A stretch of DNA of 64,000 nt. Source: Roseivirga spongicola (lineage in GTDB: Bacteria > Bacteroidota > Bacteroidia > Cytophagales > Cyclobacteriaceae). The number at the start of each line of letters is the position of its first letter. Position 1 is the stretch's first letter. The translations under genes and the position numbers were made by a program. Shown piece by piece: positions 26,196-34,267 of the stretch. The stretch spans positions 1-64,000 of the forward strand of contig NZ_LRPC01000012.1 of NCBI RefSeq assembly GCF_001592965.1, in the 5' to 3' direction. The notes beneath the pieces were generated by a model, which worked only from the letters and a program-made list of their open reading frames with translations, did no database searches and was not told where the DNA came from.

Positions 26196-26369
26196 TTAGC
26201 TACCACAACCTACACAATCAAAATGAGAATCCATAGGTTTAACACCATTCAATTTCATTTTAAGGTTGTGAATTTGGTCTTTAATGTCCATATCATTGAA
26301 CATGTCTCCAGTAAGCTGAGAAGATAGTTCATCTATCTGCTTTTGTAATTGTTCTGCAGTTTGTTCCAT
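26196..26369 (-). CDS. 57-residue protein ending in DCVGCGS, coupled to the metallohydrolase
   Basis: A short ORF read directly from the minus strand: ATG at 26369, TAA at 26196. It begins MEQTAEQLQKQIDELSSQL, a helical, probably coiled-coil segment, continues with DIKDQIHNLKMKL and ends HFDCVGCGS. There is no signal peptide. The stop and the metallohydrolase ATG are one base apart, so the two are translationally coupled. The C-terminal CxxCG could bind a metal or be a modification site. A RiPP-like precursor, a metal-binding adaptor or a redox peptide are all possible. None is shown. Confidence 0.7.
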   Translation of the reverse strand: MEQTAEQLQKQIDELSSQLTGDMFNDMDIKDQIHNLKMKLNGVKPMDSHFDCVGCGS

Positions 26370-26922
26370 TGCTGGGTATTTGTTTAGGGTACGATGATGA
26401 ATTTAAAGCTTCTCAACGTCAAATCAAATAACTCTAGTTCATTAACGATGGCTTAAAATTTAAAATGTTGAAAATTAATTGTCGGCCTTGAGTAGTTTTT
26501 AGCTAGAGTTCATTGATTCATAAATTTGTCTAAACTAGTCTTAAGGTCTCTCTAAGACTTCAGGTAGAAGGTCGAAGCGAGACGCTTTGACCAGAGTCGG
26601 TTTTGGAGATTGGTGCTTGAAAATTGGAATTTAACCCTTGCCCCTTTAGGGGCTCTACATCGGTAGCTTAATGATTAGCAGAATTCATTTTGTGCCTTGA
26701 GGTACAAAACATTATTTCACCTAGCCTTCTGGTGACAAGGTGTTCTGTGTGTTTCAAGATTCTGTTTCGGTAACAGCGCGGCAGGCCCGCCAGAGCAGGC
26801 CTAGGCGCAAGGGTTTGTGCGGCTGGGCGTCCCCAGAAAATAAAGATTGAATAAAATCTTAAATTGTGTGTAACCATTTCCAAATGGTCGGGTTTCCCCC
26901 ACTGAATTCTTAAGACGAAGCA
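26370..26922. other. Intergenic region with several hairpins upstream of the sigma factor gene
   Basis: 553 bases without a supported gene. It holds an imperfect hairpin ggtcgaagcg/cgctttgacc (26570-26592), a short palindrome gcccctttaggggc (26640-26653), a locally GC-rich patch (about 26775-26835) and a perfect palindrome (26873-26888) close to the sigma factor start. Divergent promoters for the peptide/metallohydrolase pair and the sigma operon must lie here. No tRNA-like fold was found. Confidence 0.5.
26873..26888. promoter_or_regulatory. Perfect palindrome upstream of the ECF sigma factor gene
   Basis: accattt-cc-aaatggt, 7-bp arms, ending 34 bases before the TTG start at 26923. Position and symmetry suggest an operator or part of an autoregulated promoter. 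There is no T-run, so it is unlikely to be a terminator. Confidence 0.4.
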
Positions 26923-27489
26923 TTGGATTCAATCTCAGACAACACATTAATGCTAAAGGTTAAGGCCGGCCAACTGGATCAGTTGGGGCTATTGTTTGAA
27001 CGATACAATAGGCCGTTGTATGGGTTCTTCTTTAAGCTCACCTGCGACCAGGAAGTTAGCGAAGACCTTGTGCAGAATGTGTTTGTGAGGATCATCAAAT
27101 ACCGTCACACTTATAAAGGTGACGGTAAGTTTTCTACCTGGATGTACCACATGGCCAGAAACCTTTTTGCGGATCATTATCGAAAGGAAAAGCGAAGGGG
27201 TTATAAAGAAGATGTGGAGACTGCGGACAGGTATTACCAGAATGAAGAAAATGCAGAGCGTTCTAAGATTGCCAGTGAGGAACTGGACATGCTTCAGCTA
27301 GCGCTGAATAAACTGCCGGAGGATAAGAAGGAGATTCTTGTGCTCAGCAAGTATCAGGGCATGAAGTACAAAGACATAGCAGATTTGCTCGATTTAACTG
27401 AAAGTGCCGTGAAGGTGCGAATCTTTCGCGCGCTGAAGGAGCTAAAAGTGTGCTATGAGAAACTTGAATACGAGGTCGTAAAACCATAA
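26923..27489 (+). CDS. ECF RNA polymerase sigma factor
   Basis: A 188-residue sigma-70 family protein with region 2 (FERYNRPLYGFFFKLTCDQE, DLVQNVFVRIIKYRHTY, FSTWMYHMARNLFADHYRKE) and region 4 (LNKLPEDKKEILVLSKYQGM, DIADLLDLTESAVKVRIFRA). TTG 26923 gives the common family start MDSISDNTLMLKVKAG. It is the first gene of a four- or five-gene unit with DUF4097 proteins and a membrane-anchored putative anti-sigma protein, so it probably answers an envelope signal. Confidence 0.93.
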   Translation: MDSISDNTLMLKVKAGQLDQLGLLFERYNRPLYGFFFKLTCDQEVSEDLVQNVFVRIIKYRHTYKGDGKFSTWMYHMARNLFADHYRKEKRRGYKEDVETADRYYQNEENAERSKIASEELDMLQLALNKLPEDKKEILVLSKYQGMKYKDIADLLDLTESAVKVRIFRALKELKVCYEKLEYEVVKP

Positions 27490-27493
27490 GGAA

Positions 27494-28366
27494 ATGAAAA
27501 GGAAATTATTACTCATGTCGGTTGCACTAATGCTTGCCTCAGTGGCATGGGCACAGAGCAAATCGGAAACAATAACCAGGAGCCTGGAGGTCAAAAACAA
27601 GAATATTGAATTCTGGTTCTGCGTGTGCAACATTAACGGCAGTGTTGATGTGGAGGCTTATGATGGCAACACGGTGGAAGTAACATTGGAGAAGCGTGTG
27701 AATGGTAAAAACCAGGCCGATGTGGATTTGGGAATGCAAGAGTTACAGCTCAAGAGTGAGCAGGGCGATGATTTTGCCAAACTATATGTAAGCATGTCTG
27801 GTCAACGCATGACCGAAAAGGCCGATCCGCTTCAGTGTGGCTGGGATTGGAATGGCAATGACAACAGGCGTGACTACTGGTACACTATGGATTATAAGAT
27901 AAAGGTGCCCAAAGGCATTAGTGTAAAACTCTCTACTGTGAACAAGGGAGATGTCTTTGCCAAGGGCGTAACAGGAAATATTTATGCTTCTAATGTGAAT
28001 GGAGATGTAACCTTGGAGGGAGTTCAAGGTGATACTAAAGCAAATACGGTAAATGGCAAAGTGGAGGTTTCTTATGTGAAGATGCCTAAGGAGTTTGCCA
28101 GTTTCAAAACTGTGAATGGAGATATTGAAATTTTTGTACCATCGGGCGGAAACGGAGTGTTCAACTTCCAGAGTCAGTGGGGCGAAATTTACAGTGACCT
28201 TGAGTTTAGCGAGAAGTTGGCACCTAAGGTGACCAAGACTTCAGCAGGAAATGGAACGAAGTATAAAGTATCTAACTCCAACAGCTACCAGTATGGCAGC
28301 TCGGGTGGAGCAAGCTTTGAGTTTGAGACACTCAATGGAGATGTATATCTAAGAAAGCAAAAATGA
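27494..28366 (+). CDS. DUF4097-family secreted beta-helix protein
   Basis: A 290-residue exported protein with a signal peptide (1-20, ending AWAQ). The body carries a DUF4097 (putative adhesin) repeat pattern of turns spaced by about 20 residues: NINGSVDVEAYDGN, STVNKGDVFAKGVTGNIYA, NVNGDVTLEGVQGDTKANTV, KTVNGDIEIFVP and LNGDVYLRKQK. Such repeats form a beta-helix or beta-solenoid. It lies 4 bases after the sigma factor stop. Its own stop overlaps the next ATG by four bases. Confidence 0.85.
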   Translation: MKRKLLLMSVALMLASVAWAQSKSETITRSLEVKNKNIEFWFCVCNINGSVDVEAYDGNTVEVTLEKRVNGKNQADVDLGMQELQLKSEQGDDFAKLYVSMSGQRMTEKADPLQCGWDWNGNDNRRDYWYTMDYKIKVPKGISVKLSTVNKGDVFAKGVTGNIYASNVNGDVTLEGVQGDTKANTVNGKVEVSYVKMPKEFASFKTVNGDIEIFVPSGGNGVFNFQSQWGEIYSDLEFSEKLAPKVTKTSAGNGTKYKVSNSNSYQYGSSGGASFEFETLNGDVYLRKQK

Positions 28367-29166
28367 TGGAGATGGACGATAAGTACATGTCTTTGATTAC
28401 CGAATATATTGATGGAACACTCACAGAGGTTCGAAGAGAAGAATTCGAGACTTACGTAAAAGATGGGTTCATTGATATGAAAGAGTTGGAAGAGCTGGCC
28501 AGCATGCAAGAGCAGATGTTGCAGGCTCCTGAGCCAGAGCCTTCGGAAGCCTTAAGAACTAACTTCTACCAAATGCTTGCAGAAGAGAATCGTAAGCTGA
28601 AGAAACGCAGCAGTCGTGACCTGTTCGGTGAGTTTGTTCAAGCCCTGTTCTCAACAAACAAAGGCAGGCTAGCTTTCGGCTTCAGTGTATTGATGCTCGG
28701 TCTTTTTATGGGAAATGTTTTCTCTAGGTCTGCATACACTGGTCAGGTAGAAAGCCTTAGCAACCAGATGGCAGACATGAAAGAGGTAATGATGATGACC
28801 ATGCTCGAAGGTGAGTCTGTAAGCCAGAGGCTTAAGGGGGTTCAGATGAGCAGTGGGTTGGTGAGCGAAAATAAGGATGTAACCGATGCTCTTTTGCTGA
28901 CCCTGAATAATGATGAGAACACCAATGTGAGATTGGCCGCTTTGGCTTCATTGGCAGAATATGCCGAAGATCCTGCTATAAGGGAGGGCTTGGTGAGCAG
29001 TATAACACAACAAAAATCGCCATTGGTTATGGTGGCAATGGCAGAGCTGATGGTCGAATTACAGGAGTCGCAAGCCAAAAAGGAATTTGAGCCTATTCTA
29101 AATGCTGAAAATACACCAGATGATGTGAAATCAGCGCTTCGTCAGAATTTAGATAAAATCATGTAA
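28363..29166 (+). CDS. Membrane-anchored putative anti-sigma protein with HEAT-like repeats
   Basis: A 267-residue protein. The N-terminal ~90 residues (YMSLITEYIDGTLTEVRREE...) match the zinc-finger-less anti-sigma/sensor arrangement of Bacteroidota, one membrane helix follows (about 104-120, GRLAFGFSVLMLGLFMGNVF), then a periplasmic part with HEAT-like helical repeats (DALLLTLNNDENTNVRLAAL, LASLAEYAEDPAIREGLVSS). It probably binds and restrains the sigma factor through its N-terminus and senses an envelope signal outside. It overlaps the preceding DUF4097 gene by ATGA. Confidence 0.75.
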   Translation: MMEMDDKYMSLITEYIDGTLTEVRREEFETYVKDGFIDMKELEELASMQEQMLQAPEPEPSEALRTNFYQMLAEENRKLKKRSSRDLFGEFVQALFSTNKGRLAFGFSVLMLGLFMGNVFSRSAYTGQVESLSNQMADMKEVMMMTMLEGESVSQRLKGVQMSSGLVSENKDVTDALLLTLNNDENTNVRLAALASLAEYAEDPAIREGLVSSITQQKSPLVMVAMAELMVELQESQAKKEFEPILNAENTPDDVKSALRQNLDKIM

Positions 29167-29174
29167 CAGAAAAG

Positions 29175-30218
29175 ATGAAAGAAATGAGAATTACAAGATC
29201 ACTATTGTGTGGAGTGCTAGTGTTCGCTTTAGTAGCGCCTACAATGGCACAGAACGAAGAGGTGAAGGTAGATCAGAAGTTGAAAGTGAAAGCTGACCCA
29301 AATGTACAAGTAGAAGTAGATCCGGTCATTGATCTAAATTTTGATACAAACATTGAGGTGGGGTCCGATTTTGAAGCGAACATTCAGGCTTTTGCTGAAA
29401 GTACCGTTGAGCGCGTGTTGGATGGTTTTGGAATGGCCAACTTAGAAAAGGACAAGCAAAAAAATAAAGCTGAATACCAAGAAACTACTCAAGAGGTAGA
29501 GATTCCACTTTCTAAGCCAGGCGAAAGAGGTGTGCTTGATGTAGATACTAAGAATGGTAAGATAAAAATCACTGCTTATGACGGGCCTACTGTTAAGGTT
29601 AAAATGACTAAGTATGAGAAGAAGGTAAAGAAAGATGAGTCTGCCGGAGGATTGCGATTGGTGAGTAGTGGTGGTTTTAATTTTGAAGCAAGCGAAAACA
29701 ATAACCTTGTAAAAGTTGAAAACGAAGGCTGGAACGACCGTGTAGATTTTGAAATTCAGGTGCCTAGAAACTTCAATATTAAGGCGGAGGCCTATAATAA
29801 TGGAAGCATTGAAATAGATGGGGTTAATGGCGAACTTAACATAGAAAGTTATAATGGCCCCATTACCTTGAATAATATTTCTGGTTCGGCAAGTGCATCG
29901 ACCTATAACGGGTCTATAGTTGCGGTTTTCACAAAAGTTTCGGCCGATGTAGCCATGGCTTTTAGCACTTACAATGGAGATGTAGATGTTAGTGTGCCGA
30001 ACGGAACCAAGTTCTCTCCTAAGATGAAGACTAATAGGGAGATTTATACTGACTTTGAATCATTCAGCATAAAAGAGTCTAAGCCTGTCACCAAAAAACC
30101 TGCTAAAGGTGGTTTTAATGTGAAATATGAAAACTGGGTAGAGGCCGATTTGAACGGTGGAGGAGCAGAAGTAATGATGAAAACTACTAATGGCAATATT
30201 TTTATTCGAAAGAAATAA
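29175..30218 (+). CDS. Second DUF4097-family secreted protein
   Basis: A 347-residue exported protein (signal peptide 1-25, ending TMAQ). An unusual acidic/Val-rich stretch (VKVDQKLKVKADPNVQVEVD) precedes the DUF4097 domain, whose turns read DVDTKNGKIKITAYDGPTVK, YNNGSIEIDGVNGELNIESY, YNGPITLNNISGSASAS and STYNGDVDVSVPNG. It ends MMKTTNGNIFIRKK, almost as its paralogue two genes upstream does. It is probably another output or sensor component of the sigma factor module. Confidence 0.85.
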   Translation: MKEMRITRSLLCGVLVFALVAPTMAQNEEVKVDQKLKVKADPNVQVEVDPVIDLNFDTNIEVGSDFEANIQAFAESTVERVLDGFGMANLEKDKQKNKAEYQETTQEVEIPLSKPGERGVLDVDTKNGKIKITAYDGPTVKVKMTKYEKKVKKDESAGGLRLVSSGGFNFEASENNNLVKVENEGWNDRVDFEIQVPRNFNIKAEAYNNGSIEIDGVNGELNIESYNGPITLNNISGSASASTYNGSIVAVFTKVSADVAMAFSTYNGDVDVSVPNGTKFSPKMKTNREIYTDFESFSIKESKPVTKKPAKGGFNVKYENWVEADLNGGGAEVMMKTTNGNIFIRKK

Positions 30219-30239
30219 CTGTTAGTCAAATACATTTTT

Positions 30240-30271
30240 AATCCTGTGAATAGCAATTCAAAGGATTTTTC
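30240..30271 (+). terminator. Terminator after the second DUF4097 gene
   Basis: aatcc-tgt-gaat loops onto attc-aaa-ggatt, giving two short stems around a symmetric internal loop, followed by ttttt. A TATTTTTG box right after it (30272-30279) could start the next gene's transcript. Confidence 0.55.
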
Positions 30272-30357
30272 TATTTTTGATATACTCAACCGGTGGAACT
30301 CAATAGCCAGTCAGCTCAATTTGCCCCAACTTTGAAAATTAAGAGCTTTAAAAAATT

Positions 30358-30975
30358 ATGAAGACACTGATGAAATCCGTTACACTGACCCTCTTGCTAT
30401 TGATTGGAGCCAATCTTATGGCTCAAGATGCTACCAGCAAAGTGCAAGAACTTTATAATAAGTACAGCAACATTCCTAAGTATAGAGTAAACGTTGTCTA
30501 TGAGGCTGTAAATGACAACATGGGCTTCAAAAATGTACAAGAGGGAATTTTAGCAGTAGATGGTGAAAAATACATATTGAAGTATGGACCAAATGAAACT
30601 TGGTTAGATGATGGTAAAACCGAGTATATTGGTACCAAAGAGCCAGACCATTCTCAGATAATGTACTTCTGTTCTGGGCAGAATACCGAGGCAATTATTG
30701 ACTTTGGTGAAGCTATGACCTTCTTTGGTTCTGGTCACTCTGGTTCTGTGGATGGTTCAATGTTGAAATTAAAGCCATCTTCAAGTGCTGCCTATAAAGA
30801 AATTCATGTAGAATTTAGTGGTAGCGACATTATGTCTATCACAGCTTTAGACGATTTCGGAACTGCACATAAATACACCTTCTCTAACTTCTCTACTAAC
30901 ACTTCGGGGACTAGCTTTACCATTAACCCTGGAGAGTACTATGAAAAGATAGATGAAAGAAGAGGATGTAATTAA
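30358..30975 (+). CDS. LolA-like secreted protein
   Basis: A 205-residue exported protein (signal peptide 1-22, ending LMAQ). The fold pattern resembles LolA/LolB-type lipoprotein carriers: DATSKVQELYNKYSNIPKYR, EGILAVDGEKYILKYGPNET, WLDDGKTEYIGTKEP and a C-terminal Asn/Thr-rich strand. Bacteroidota have many such proteins beyond the true carrier, and the cargo is unknown. It may form the last gene of the sigma factor module or have its own promoter (TATTTTTG at 30272). Confidence 0.65.
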   Translation: MKTLMKSVTLTLLLLIGANLMAQDATSKVQELYNKYSNIPKYRVNVVYEAVNDNMGFKNVQEGILAVDGEKYILKYGPNETWLDDGKTEYIGTKEPDHSQIMYFCSGQNTEAIIDFGEAMTFFGSGHSGSVDGSMLKLKPSSSAAYKEIHVEFSGSDIMSITALDDFGTAHKYTFSNFSTNTSGTSFTINPGEYYEKIDERRGCN

Positions 30976-31008
30976 GAATTTGAATTTGCCAAGCAACTAA
31001 ACCAATGG

Positions 31009-31037
31009 GCCGAGATCGTAGATTTCGGCTTTTTTTA
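31009..31037 (+). terminator. Terminator after the LolA-like gene
   Basis: gccgaga (31009-31015) pairs with tttcggc (31023-31029) followed by a T-run. It overlaps the end of the convergent nitrilase gene. Confidence 0.75.
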
Positions 31038-31970
31038 TTTTCTAGTTTGATTAATGCTCAAATCGAACACATCATTTCTCTGATAGTGACCAGTTACATC
31101 CAGAGCCATCTTTTCCTCAATACAGCGGGTTAAGTCCACTTCTTTCACAAAAACACCCTCCTTGTCCCAAATCGGCTCCATTATATAGTGCCCGTCAGGG
31201 CCAACAATACAGCTGCCACCGTTCAGCAACATGTGCTCGGGTTTGTCTTGGAGTTCTGTCGGTAGGTTCAGTTCTTTTGGGATGTCTTTTACTCTCATAA
31301 TCTGACCTACTCCAACAGCGTAACAGCGCCCCTCAAAAGCGTATGATCTAGTGGCTATTTGCAGCATCTCATGAACCTTCGGCCAAACAGCCACATGAAT
31401 GTGCTCTCCTGAGTTGTGCATGGTTTGGCGAGTTAAAGGCATCCAATGCTCCCAACAGATTAAACCGCCAACTCTACCAGTGCTAGTTTCTACCGCCTGA
31501 AGTCCTTTTCCATCACCTTGGCCATAAATAAGCTTCTCGGTGTAGGTTGGCATTAGCTTGCGGTGGTGGTTTGCTAGCTCACCCTTTTGGTTCCAGGTAA
31601 GCAAACTGTTATAGATAGTACCGTTACCAAGTCCAGAATTTACTTTTTCATTGATGCCCATAACAATGGAAAGGTTGAATTCTTTAGCCCAATGGCCTAT
31701 TTGGGCAACCTCTGGTCCAGTAATATCTAAACTGTTTTCATAAGTTCTGGCGAACACCTCCTTGGTGGGTTTAAAATCCCACTTCGCGTATTCATCGCAG
31801 TAGTCAATCCAAGCTGGATAGCCAGTAAACCAAGTTTCTCCAAATGTGGCTAACTGAGCACCTTGTTCCGCAGCTTCTTTTAGCAGTGACTCTACTTTAG
31901 CAAGTGAATCGGCAACGTTTAGATAGGAAGGTGCGGATTGTACAACCGCAATTCTTGGTTTCTTATTCAT
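31035..31970 (-). CDS. Nitrilase-family carbon-nitrogen hydrolase
   Basis: A 311-residue cytoplasmic enzyme. The catalytic triad is complete: E45 (TFGETWFTGYP), K138 (HHRKLMPTYTEKL) and C172 (GLICWEHWMPL). CWEHW is the signature of true nitrilases, which hydrolyse nitriles to carboxylic acids and ammonia, as opposed to the amidase branches. The additional motif ATRSYAFEGRCYAVGVGQ fits. It is followed on the minus strand by no gene until the LolA-like terminator and preceded by a lipoprotein gene 4 bases away. Confidence 0.9.
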   Translation of the reverse strand: MNKKPRIAVVQSAPSYLNVADSLAKVESLLKEAAEQGAQLATFGETWFTGYPAWIDYCDEYAKWDFKPTKEVFARTYENSLDITGPEVAQIGHWAKEFNLSIVMGINEKVNSGLGNGTIYNSLLTWNQKGELANHHRKLMPTYTEKLIYGQGDGKGLQAVETSTGRVGGLICWEHWMPLTRQTMHNSGEHIHVAVWPKVHEMLQIATRSYAFEGRCYAVGVGQIMRVKDIPKELNLPTELQDKPEHMLLNGGSCIVGPDGHYIMEPIWDKEGVFVKEVDLTRCIEEKMALDVTGHYQRNDVFDLSINQTRK

Positions 31971-31974
31971 TTGA

Positions 31975-32742
31975 TCACTTTATACTAATTGCTACACCTT
32001 CGTTAATTATTCGAGAGAGTTCTTCTAGCTCTCCATTCTCATAAAGTTCGCTGATGTTATTGATGTCCATAGATTCATCTTCAGGCTTGAAGTTGATGTA
32101 ATCTTGAATCAACACATCATTAACTCTTCTCGGATTAATAGCCTCTCTAAAGCGCATGCCGCCACCATCGGTGTGGTAAAGGTAGGCTAGGTAGTCCATG
32201 CTGTAGTCTTCGGTGTCGAACCAGTAGAGAAATACATCATCAAAATCCTCTCCACCGCCAGATTGCTTGAAGGTTACCCGGATTTCATGATAGTCTTTTC
32301 CTTTGATGCTGGTAGTTCCTTGGTACTCTTTAATTACCGCTTCATCATTCAGCCCAAATGGCAATCGAAAGAAATAAATTACTGAATTCACTGAGCGTGA
32401 ATAAGCGGCTCTCTTTTCTTCTTCTAATTCAACTGAGTCTCCATTGATATATCGAGTTAAACCCTCGTTAGTTAGAACATCATATACTTCTTGGTCAATA
32501 GAATCTGTTTGTGTTCTGGTGTATTTGTAAAGGCCGTTCTGGAGGCTGTATGTATAGCTCATATCACGAAAAGTCAGGGAGAATTCAGCGTGATCAAGCT
32601 GTTCCATGCCATGATGGGAAATAGATTTGTCTACTATGTCTTGAGCCTCTGATTTCGGTGGGGTTTGCTTGTCTTCTTTTTGTGGGGAGCTACATGAGAT
32701 TAAAAGAACGAATAATAAGAAAAGTACAACTCGGTTTTGCAT
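31975..32742 (-). CDS. Lipoprotein of the DUF6503-like type
   Basis: A 255-residue lipoprotein with lipobox LLISC (Cys17) followed by a Lys/Gln/Pro-rich linker. The mature domain starts QDIVDKSISHHGMEQLDHAE and contains FEFTF-like strands such as AEFSLTFRDMSYTYSLQNGL, then DYHEIRVTFKQSGG and DVFLYWFDTEDYSMDYLAYL, which look like the outer-membrane-lipoprotein-sorting-like domains named DUF6503. The function is unknown. It is just upstream of the nitrilase and probably co-transcribed with it. Confidence 0.6.
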   Translation of the reverse strand: MQNRVVLFLLFVLLISCSSPQKEDKQTPPKSEAQDIVDKSISHHGMEQLDHAEFSLTFRDMSYTYSLQNGLYKYTRTQTDSIDQEVYDVLTNEGLTRYINGDSVELEEEKRAAYSRSVNSVIYFFRLPFGLNDEAVIKEYQGTTSIKGKDYHEIRVTFKQSGGGEDFDDVFLYWFDTEDYSMDYLAYLYHTDGGGMRFREAINPRRVNDVLIQDYINFKPEDESMDINNISELYENGELEELSRIINEGVAISIK

Positions 32743-33064
32743 AGTTCAATTTATCAGAATTACAGCCGAAGTTAACGATAAGTTCAATGTGAATTCAGCT
32801 TCTGGGGTCTAATTGAAAGATAACCGACACTTTTGGAATAGGCATAAAAAAACCATCCCGATCTCTCGGGATGGCCAATAAACACACACAATACCAGAGG
32901 ATTGGAACCTCCAGGTCTCTTTAATTTCTTTTGATGCTTCGAAGTAATACTAAAAAAATGTTACCTGCAAGCGATTTGGTATATAAACTATAAAGTAGAT
33001 GTTTTGGTTTCAAAGATTCTAAAAATAATTCAAAATACTTTGGAAAAAAGATTGTGATGCTGAT
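32743..33064. other. Intergenic region with a possible small RNA or long 3' UTR on the minus strand
   Basis: 322 bases without a gene. On the minus strand it contains a hairpin acctggagg-ttccaat-cctctggt (in the region 32893-32920), then a rho-independent terminator (32846-32874). Upstream lies an AT-rich segment with an AATCTTTG box. This could be the 3' UTR of the HMA-MauE gene or a separate small RNA. The T-arm-like hairpin is not part of a tRNA that I can fold. Confidence 0.3.
32846..32874 (-). terminator. Rho-independent terminator, minus strand
   Basis: A perfect 9-bp stem ccatcccga/tcgggatgg with loop tctc, preceded on the plus strand by seven A, which read as a T-run on the minus strand. 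It lies 190 bases after the HMA-MauE stop. Confidence 0.85.
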
Positions 33065-33784
33065 TTAGAGTAGCATCACAGCGGCCATTGCCACCATGGT
33101 AACATCTTCAATTATGGTTACTTTACTCATGGGTAAATTGAAAACATCACCTAGGCAGGCACATTTTATTTTCTTCTTATCTAGGTTGCTTTTGATAACT
33201 CCAATGGAACTTGCCCCTAAAACTATAACAGTAATGAGGTTTGTAGTTGTTGGGTAAATGTTGATTAGATATGCGATTCCGAGGGCCAATTCTACAAATG
33301 GATAAATCTTTCCCCAATGGCTCCATTTTTTAGCTATGATGTCATACATCTTGTAACTGTTAGAAAAGCCTTGAATGTTTAGCAGTTTGAAGAATGAGAA
33401 CACAATAAAGAATCCAGCCATAAAGTGTCTCATCCATAGCCTTCCATTAAATGAATCAAATGGATACTGTGTCAGAGTACTAATAAGAATAATGAAGAAG
33501 GCGATTAGGAGTAGAGGCTTGTAGGTTGAGAAAAAGCTTTTTTGTTCTTCTTCAGGTTTGATGGATGAAATGGGCTCTTGCCTAACAATCTGATATTTCG
33601 AATCTCTTCCAATAGCATCCTGAATCTCAGTTTCAGAATAAAGAGCATCTGAGTCGATTATGGTTTTGCCATTGGTCAAGTCAATTTCAACAGATTTGAC
33701 TCCTTTTAATTTTTGGATGTTTCGGGTGACTTTGGCTTTACAGCCTTCGCAAGTCATGCCGGTAATGGTTATTTGCTTTTTCAT
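33065..33784 (-). CDS. Heavy-metal-associated (HMA) domain fused to a MauE/DoxX-like membrane protein
   Basis: A 239-residue protein. ATG 33784 gives an HMA domain (1-70) with MTCEGC (C12, C15) as metal site, then four membrane helices (about 85-220) of the MauE type (SFFKLLNIQGFSNSYKMYDI, YPFVELALGIAYLINIYPTT). A second Cys pair, IKCACLGDVFNLPMSKV, sits near the C-terminus. MauE-like proteins are thought to move reducing equivalents or metal-thiol partners across the membrane. Next to the copper-type efflux genes it probably handles the same metal. Confidence 0.85.
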   Translation of the reverse strand: MKKQITITGMTCEGCKAKVTRNIQKLKGVKSVEIDLTNGKTIIDSDALYSETEIQDAIGRDSKYQIVRQEPISSIKPEEEQKSFFSTYKPLLLIAFFIILISTLTQYPFDSFNGRLWMRHFMAGFFIVFSFFKLLNIQGFSNSYKMYDIIAKKWSHWGKIYPFVELALGIAYLINIYPTTTNLITVIVLGASSIGVIKSNLDKKKIKCACLGDVFNLPMSKVTIIEDVTMVAMAAVMLL

Positions 33785-34267
33785 TGATGGATAATTTTTA
33801 AGCAAATGTCTCCTGTTACAGAGAGGGCTGCGTTACACTATTTCAGTCATAGCGTATGATATTTCGGAGTCTAAGTAACCAGAGTTCAATATAGGAAAGG
33901 ACGTCATGCCGGAAAAATTGGCCTTAAATTCAGACTAAGCCTATTTTATCCGGCATCTCACCGACAGTATCCTTTAGATTCTGGGTGTTTTTCTTCGATG
34001 CTAAAAGAACTTATAAAGAAAAATTCCGGAATGACGGTTTGGGGTGTGTTATAAGGGTTTTCGAAAATTTTACATCGAACTCTGGTTAAGTAAGGTGAGT
34101 TCTACTTAGAGATAAAGAATTGATTACGGAGAGTGACTATAAAGTTCATAGTGGACTTTGTTTGATTTAACCCTAACTCTAAAGGGAAATGAAAGTCGTT
34201 TGAACAGCCCTTTGGGGAATCAAAGGGCCTGTTTGATCACTTTATGGCCACCTAAACCGAACTCAAT
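33785..34267. repeat. Intergenic region with nested inverted repeats
   Basis: 483 bases without a gene. aaccagagttc (33877-33887) and gaactctggtt (34077-34087) are perfectly inverted. Inside them cgtcatgccgga (33902-33913) and tccggaatgacg (34025-34036) are inverted with one mismatch, and tccggcat (33949-33956) pairs with the left inner arm. A further hairpin gccctttg/caaagggc lies at 34207-34228. The CGTCATnCCGGA type of sequence is a common dispersed repeat, so this is probably a REP- or MITE-like element and not a gene. Confidence 0.55.

Noticed and set aside
26775-26835. tRNA or structured RNA in the GC-rich patch
   Set aside because: No cloverleaf or conserved TTC loop could be found; the sequence is only locally GC-rich.
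32893-32920. tRNA T-arm on the minus strand
   Set aside because: The hairpin resembles a T-arm, but the loop lacks the purine at position 57, no acceptor, D- or anticodon arms can be folded, and there is no CCA end.
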